Under the pieces are notes generated by a model that saw only the letters and a program-made list of their open reading frames with translations, did not search any database and had not been told where the DNA came from. Both the position numbers and the translations under genes were made by a program. From CBDCWA01 sp965223255 (GTDB lineage: Bacteria > Pseudomonadota > Alphaproteobacteria > Rhizobiales > Hyphomicrobiaceae), in NCBI GenBank assembly GCA_965223255.1, contig CBDCWA010000004.1:1-64000 (forward strand): DNA of 64,000 nt, read 5' to 3'. Below are positions 59,770 to 64,000 of the stretch, one piece after another; the first letter of the stretch is position 1; the number at the start of each line of letters is the position of its first letter.

Positions 59770-62700
59770 ATGGCCGCTGGCGATCAGTCTGTAGGTGGGT
59801 ACCTCAAGGGTCTTCTTGGTAAACTTGACAAAGGCAGCGCGGCAAGCGAGCCAACAAGCGGCAACCTTCCGGAAAATTCGACACTTGGTGGTGGGCAGAT
59901 TGTTCCTGCTGCTGGCCATAGTCCGCTTTCAACTGAACAATCTCTGCCCGCCGATTTTCAAAATGAATTTCGCCTTGCCCAGGCGCAAACCGGAACTTCG
60001 CCGAACGAAGAAGACGGCAAAGTTACCCGCTATCAAGTTGACCCCGCAACGAACAAGGTCAATCTGCCCGCCGGTACATCGCTCTCATCGGTTCAAATCG
60101 ATGGAAACAACATCGTTTTGAACCAGCCGGATGGATCGCGGATCATTATCGAGAATGCAATCTCAAGTGATGGCGGAATTACGAAGGTGCCAACGCTGGT
60201 CATCGGCGGTGCAGAAATACCGTCGGATTCGCTGATAACGGCGCTCGGGCTTGATACTTCACGCAGTGTGGCGGCGGGAGCCCAAGCCAGCGATGTCGGA
60301 TCCGGCGGCGACAATAGTGTCCCGGTGCCCGGCATTGGTCCAACCTTTGACTTGACCTCACTTCTACCTCCAACAGGGCTGGTGTTTCCCGAGCGTACGC
60401 TTGAAGAGTTGTTTCCGCCCGTCCCCGAGTCGAAGCCACCAACAATCGTTCCGGTTCATGACGGGCCAGAAACTGATCCGTTGCAAACCCTCGTCGACGA
60501 GCGCGCGCTTGATACGGTGCAGGATGCCGCGCCTCCACCTGCTGATATTTTAGCGGGCAACGTGGAAGGCACGCAGCCCGCAGATAGAACCGAGACAGAC
60601 GACGGGCAGTTTCTTGTTACGGCTGGAAGCAGTAATGTTGTAACCGTTGAATTTGGCGGCACCTCGTCAATCGAAGTCCGCGACGCCGCCGGCAATTTGA
60701 TAAATGTCTTTTGGTCGATCAATGGGTCAGGGCAACTCGAAGGACGCGTAGGTGGCCCTGCGGAACCAATCGCAATCATCATAGATCTTGAAGGCCCCGC
60801 CACGCCGGGGGACGGCACCTCGATTCCCGCCGGCACCTCTCAACTCATAGATTTTATTGTCACGTTAACCGACGCTTTCCCGCACTCAGAGATTGGGGAT
60901 GTTGGGTTCGCCGATCAGGTAACAATTTCCGGAATTGAAGTTGTCGTAACTGATTCAAGTGCTTTGACTGCCTCGGCGGAAGCCGTTGTTTTGGTAAATG
61001 ACGACGGACCAAAGGTAGATGTCACAGCGGATGGTGATGAGCCTGACACGGTCTATCTGTTCGATGGCAATCTGATCGACGGCAACTTTGAAGGCAACAA
61101 CGGCACTGGTCTGCCGACCGGCGATATCGCGAGCAATGGCGATCCGACCCAGGTGACGGTTGACTTCTCTGGCAACTTTACCATGCCGTTCATGGCTGGC
61201 GCCGATGGCGGCAGTGCCTCTTCAACGTTCTCGCTTGGCCTCGCTGGCGGCGTGGTGGGCACCCAGGTTCAGTTCGATGACGGCGGTGGCGATGCCGGTG
61301 TCACGAGCGGCGGCATCGTCGTTGTTTGGTCAGAAGTGAGCGCCGGTGAGATCTATGCCGGGATCCTCGATAGCGGACCGAATGCAGGCGATGAAGTGTT
61401 CCGCATCTCGGTCGATGCCGCGGGCAATGTGACGTTTGAACAAAAGCTCGTGCTCGACCACACCCGGGCCGACACCAGCCCCGATTATACCACCGACATT
61501 CTGACCCTGTCGGACGGCCAGCTCAGTCTGACCAAGGAGACGACGGTTACCGATGGCGATGGCGATACCGCCACCGACAGTGCCTCTGTTGATCTTGGCG
61601 GCAACTTCGCGATTGGCGATGATGGGCCGAAGGTGACGGTTACCGCTGATGGTGATGAGCCCGACACGGTCTATCTGTTCGATGGCAATCTGATCGACGG
61701 CAACTTTGAAGGCGACAACGGCACTGGTCTGCCGACCGGCGATATCGCGTGCAATGGCGATCCGACCCAGGTGACGGTTGACTTCTCTGGCAACTTTACC
61801 ATGCCGTTCATGGCTGGCGCCGATGGCGGCAGTGCCTCTTCAACGTTCTCGCTTGGCCTCGCTGGCGGCGTGGTGGGCACCCAGGTTCAGTTCGATGACG
61901 GCGGTGGCGATGCCGGTGTCACCAGCGGCGGCATCGTCGTTGTTTGGTCAGAAGTGAGCGCCGGTGAGATCTATGCCGGGATCCTCGATAGCGGACCGAA
62001 TGCAGGCGATGAAGTGTTCCGCATCTCGGTCGATGCCGCGGGCAATGTGACGTTTGAACAAAAGCTCGTGCTCGATCACACCCGGGCCGACACCAGTCCC
62101 GACTACACCACCGACATTCTGACCCTGTCGGACGGCCAGCTCAGTCTGACCAAGGAGACGACCGTTACCGATGGCGATGGCGATACCGCCACCGACAGTG
62201 CCTCTGTTGATCTTGGCGGCAACTTCGCGATTGGCGATGATGGGCCGAAGGTGACGGTTACCGCTGATGGTGATGAGCCCGACACGGTCTATCTGTTCGA
62301 TGGCAATCTGATCGACGGCAACTTTGAAGGCGACAACGGCACTGGTCTGCCGACCGGCGATATCGCGAGCAATGGCGATCCGACCCAGGTGACGGTTGAC
62401 TTCTCTGGCAACTTTACCATGCCGTTCATGGCTGGCGCCGATGGCGGCAGTGCCTCTTCAACGTTCTCGCTTGGCCTCGCTGGCGGCGTGGTGGGCACCC
62501 AGGTTCAGTTCGATGACGGCGGTGGCGATGCCGGTGTCACCAGCGGCGGCATCGTCGTTGTTTGGTCAGAAGTGAGCGCCGGTGAGATCTATGCCGGGAT
62601 CCTCGATAGCGGACCGAATGCAGGCGATGAAGTGTTCCGCATCTCGGTCGATGCCGCGGGCAATGTGACGTTTGAACAATCGCTCGTGCTCGACCACACC

Positions 62701-62829
62701 CGGCTCGACACCAGCCCCGACTACACCACCGACATTCTGACCCTGTCGGACGGCCAGCTCAGTCTCACCAAGGAGACGACCGTTACCGATGGTGATGGCG
62801 ATACCGCCACCGACAGTGCCTCAACTTGA
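59770..62829 (+). CDS. Large type I secretion repeat adhesin, N-terminal part
   Basis: 1019 residues from the ATG at 59770 (GGAG upstream; frame open to 59725) to the stop near 62829. The N terminus has a short hydrophobic/charged head, then VPAAGHSP at 46-49, a LapG-type di-alanine site, and a flexible region. From about 415 come 206-residue repeats (VTADGDEPDTVYLFDG...VTDGDGDTATDSASVDLGGNFAIGDDGP) resembling DUF5801 / T1SS repeat domains. Three copies are present, with the third incomplete. The stop lies where the sequence becomes scrambled, so the real protein is probably much longer, with a C-terminal RTX and secretion signal beyond. It would be a surface adhesin for biofilm. Confidence 0.8.
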   Translation: MAAGDQSVGGYLKGLLGKLDKGSAASEPTSGNLPENSTLGGGQIVPAAGHSPLSTEQSLPADFQNEFRLAQAQTGTSPNEEDGKVTRYQVDPATNKVNLPAGTSLSSVQIDGNNIVLNQPDGSRIIIENAISSDGGITKVPTLVIGGAEIPSDSLITALGLDTSRSVAAGAQASDVGSGGDNSVPVPGIGPTFDLTSLLPPTGLVFPERTLEELFPPVPESKPPTIVPVHDGPETDPLQTLVDERALDTVQDAAPPPADILAGNVEGTQPADRTETDDGQFLVTAGSSNVVTVEFGGTSSIEVRDAAGNLINVFWSINGSGQLEGRVGGPAEPIAIIIDLEGPATPGDGTSIPAGTSQLIDFIVTLTDAFPHSEIGDVGFADQVTISGIEVVVTDSSALTASAEAVVLVNDDGPKVDVTADGDEPDTVYLFDGNLIDGNFEGNNGTGLPTGDIASNGDPTQVTVDFSGNFTMPFMAGADGGSASSTFSLGLAGGVVGTQVQFDDGGGDAGVTSGGIVVVWSEVSAGEIYAGILDSGPNAGDEVFRISVDAAGNVTFEQKLVLDHTRADTSPDYTTDILTLSDGQLSLTKETTVTDGDGDTATDSASVDLGGNFAIGDDGPKVTVTADGDEPDTVYLFDGNLIDGNFEGDNGTGLPTGDIACNGDPTQVTVDFSGNFTMPFMAGADGGSASSTFSLGLAGGVVGTQVQFDDGGGDAGVTSGGIVVVWSEVSAGEIYAGILDSGPNAGDEVFRISVDAAGNVTFEQKLVLDHTRADTSPDYTTDILTLSDGQLSLTKETTVTDGDGDTATDSASVDLGGNFAIGDDGPKVTVTADGDEPDTVYLFDGNLIDGNFEGDNGTGLPTGDIASNGDPTQVTVDFSGNFTMPFMAGADGGSASSTFSLGLAGGVVGTQVQFDDGGGDAGVTSGGIVVVWSEVSAGEIYAGILDSGPNAGDEVFRISVDAAGNVTFEQSLVLDHTRLDTSPDYTTDILTLSDGQLSLTKETTVTDGDGDTATDSAST
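61015..61632 (+). repeat. 618-bp adhesin repeat, unit 1
   Basis: First 206-codon unit, starting after the KVDV/KVTV boundary. Differs from unit 2 at very few positions, for example NNGTG instead of DNGTG. Confidence 0.9.
61633..62250 (+). repeat. 618-bp adhesin repeat, unit 2
   Basis: Second unit. It differs from unit 3 in IACNGD (a cysteine) instead of IASNGD and in KLVLDHTRAD instead of SLVLDHTRLD; most of the remainder is identical at the base level. Confidence 0.9.
62251..62829 (+). repeat. 618-bp adhesin repeat, unit 3 (incomplete)
   Basis: Third unit, following the pattern of unit 2 until about 62820, after which the order of the sequence breaks and a stop appears. Confidence 0.85.
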
Positions 62830-64000
62830 TCTGATGGTGATGAGCCCACACTATCTGTTCGATGGGCCGACACCAAGGTGCCGGTTACCGCTGATGGTGA
62901 TTCTGACCCTGTCGGACGGAGCTCAGTCACGGTCTATCTGTTCGATCATGGCAATGGTCTGATCAACCGGCATCGCGGCGATGGTCTGCCGACCGGGTGA
63001 TGTTGACCGATACCGCCACCGACAGTGCCTCTTTACGTTGATCTTGGCTGGGCAACGATCGCGATTGGCGATGATTCTCACTCGCCCTCCGAAGGCCGTC
63101 GGACGGTTACCGACGGCGGTGGCGATGATGCCACCGATCCTCGATCTTGGCGGACAACGAATGCAGGCGATGAAGTGTTCCGCATCTCGGTGACGATTAC
63201 CGCTGATGGCAATGTGATGCTCGACCACAGCGGCCGACACGGTCTATCTGTTCGACTGGGCGGATCTGATCGACGGCAACTTTGAAGGCGACCAACGGCA
63301 CTGGTCTGCCGACCGGCGATATCGCGAGCAATGGCGATCCGACCCAGGTGACGGTTGACTTCTCTGGCTCGACACCAGTTACCGACTATACCACCGACTC
63401 TGACCCTGTCGGACGGCCAGCTCAGATCTGACCAAGGAGACACCGATGGCGATGCCTGGCTCAGTTCATGGCCGCCACCGACATGGCGGCAGTCTGTTGA
63501 TCTTTCGGCAACTTCGCGATTGGCGATGATGGGCCCTCGCTGTGCGGTTACCGCTGATGGTGATGGCACCCACGGTTCATCTGTTCGATGACGGCGGATC
63601 CGACACCAACGGCGATGCCGGCACTGGTCACCGACCGGCGGTTGACCGGCATCGTCGTTGTTTGGGGAGACGAATGCAGGCGATGAAGTGTTCCGCATCT
63701 CGGTTCGGCGGCAACTGTGCGTTTGAACAAAAGAGCGCCGGTGAGATCTATGGCCGGGATCCTCGATAGCGGACCGAATGCAGGCGATGAAGTGTTCCGC
63801 ATCTCGGTCGATGCCGGTGCATCTGATCGACGGCAACTTTGAAGGCGTGCACTGGTCTGTTTGATGGCGACACCCAGGTGCCGGTTGACTTCTCTGGCAA
63901 CTTTACCATGCCGTGCTGGCGCCGATGGCGGCACAACCCGCTTGCCGACACAGGTTCAGTTCGAGCCCCGACGTCAGAAGTGAGCGCCGGTGAGATCTTG
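62830..64000 (+). repeat. Scrambled mosaic of adhesin repeat fragments
   Basis: From 62830 the window consists mostly of pieces of the 618-bp unit, 10 to about 75 bases long, joined with deletions and jumps and no lasting frame. Examples: the 63294-63368 stretch is an almost exact piece of unit 3, and the piece containing GCAGGCGATGAAGTGTTCCG recurs at about 63160, 63672 and 63778. Fragment order roughly follows the unit but with material lost at each junction. I read this as a collapsed or badly polished repeat assembly; biological decay is possible. No gene is called here. Confidence 0.7.

Noticed and set aside
61053..62930. Minus-strand frames repeated across the adhesin repeats
   Set aside because: They recur with the 618-bp period because they are shadows of the repeat, not genes.
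62830..64000. Short frames in the scrambled area (60 to 252 codons)
   Set aside because: They are chance openings in broken repeat sequence with no stable frame.
1..64000. CRISPR arrays, tRNA/rRNA genes, prophage or insertion sequences
   Set aside because: No regularly spaced short repeats, no cloverleaf I can recognise, no integrase, transposase or phage structural genes were seen by eye. A tRNAscan and ISfinder search would settle this.

Overview
The window reads as chromosome from a free-living, metabolically versatile alphaproteobacterium. The grounds are several tripartite tricarboxylate transporter (TTT) genes with Bug-type binding proteins, many TauD/TfdA dioxygenases and amidohydrolases, a CobW GTPase, and a type I secretion style repeat adhesin beside a TolC and a LapG-like peptidase. 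I cannot assign a genus. I see no tRNA, rRNA, CRISPR array, intact insertion sequence or prophage.

1-7.0 kb is a catabolic cluster: the end of a TauD-family dioxygenase, then on the minus strand an HpaI-type aldolase, a second TauD enzyme and an SDR. Divergent from these is an IclR regulator, followed by a plus-strand operon of Gfo/Idh/MocA oxidoreductase, 3-hydroxyisobutyrate-dehydrogenase-like enzyme and a third TauD enzyme. A 15-bp palindrome lies between the regulator and the operon. 7.3-15.8 kb holds two tandem, paralogous cassettes, each binding protein - TctB - TctA - double cupin. 15.9-24.5 kb, mostly minus strand, holds a CobW GTPase, an imidazolonepropionase-like amidohydrolase, a ModA-like protein without signal peptide, an ACMSD-like amidohydrolase, a third Bug protein, a plus-strand 4,5-dihydroxyphthalate-decarboxylase-like protein and a DUF1330 protein. 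Together these suggest uptake and breakdown of organic acids, possibly cyclic or aromatic ones, but no substrate can be named from sequence.

24.5-42 kb is mixed: a truncated EamA relic, a GST, a beta-rich envelope protein, a TcuA-like flavoprotein, a ZIP-like transporter, a glycine C-acetyltransferase-like enzyme with an epimerase-type threonine dehydrogenase, a PRC-barrel protein, a Ca/Na antiporter, an ATP-grasp ligase coupled to a CocE/NonD hydrolase that is split by a frameshift, a zinc alcohol dehydrogenase, an Hsp20 and the N-terminal stub of a Deg protease. Intergenic stretches here are long and contain relics.

42.3-55 kb: a P2-type cation ATPase; a branched-chain amino acid or 2-oxoacid oxidation set (acyl-CoA ligase, fused E1 alpha-beta, E2, leucine-dehydrogenase-like enzyme); a ferric-reductase-like flavocytochrome overlapping a previously uncounted 35-residue membrane peptide; and a Kef-type antiporter.

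55.6-64 kb is a surface region: a small secreted NlpC/P60-like protein, TolC behind a duplicated promoter block, a LapG-type (BTLCP) cysteine peptidase, and divergently a large adhesin with a PAAG motif near its start and near-identical 618-bp repeats. From about 62.83 kb to the window end the repeats dissolve into a jumble of short repeat fragments with no open frame, which looks like a repeat-assembly failure, although real decay is possible.
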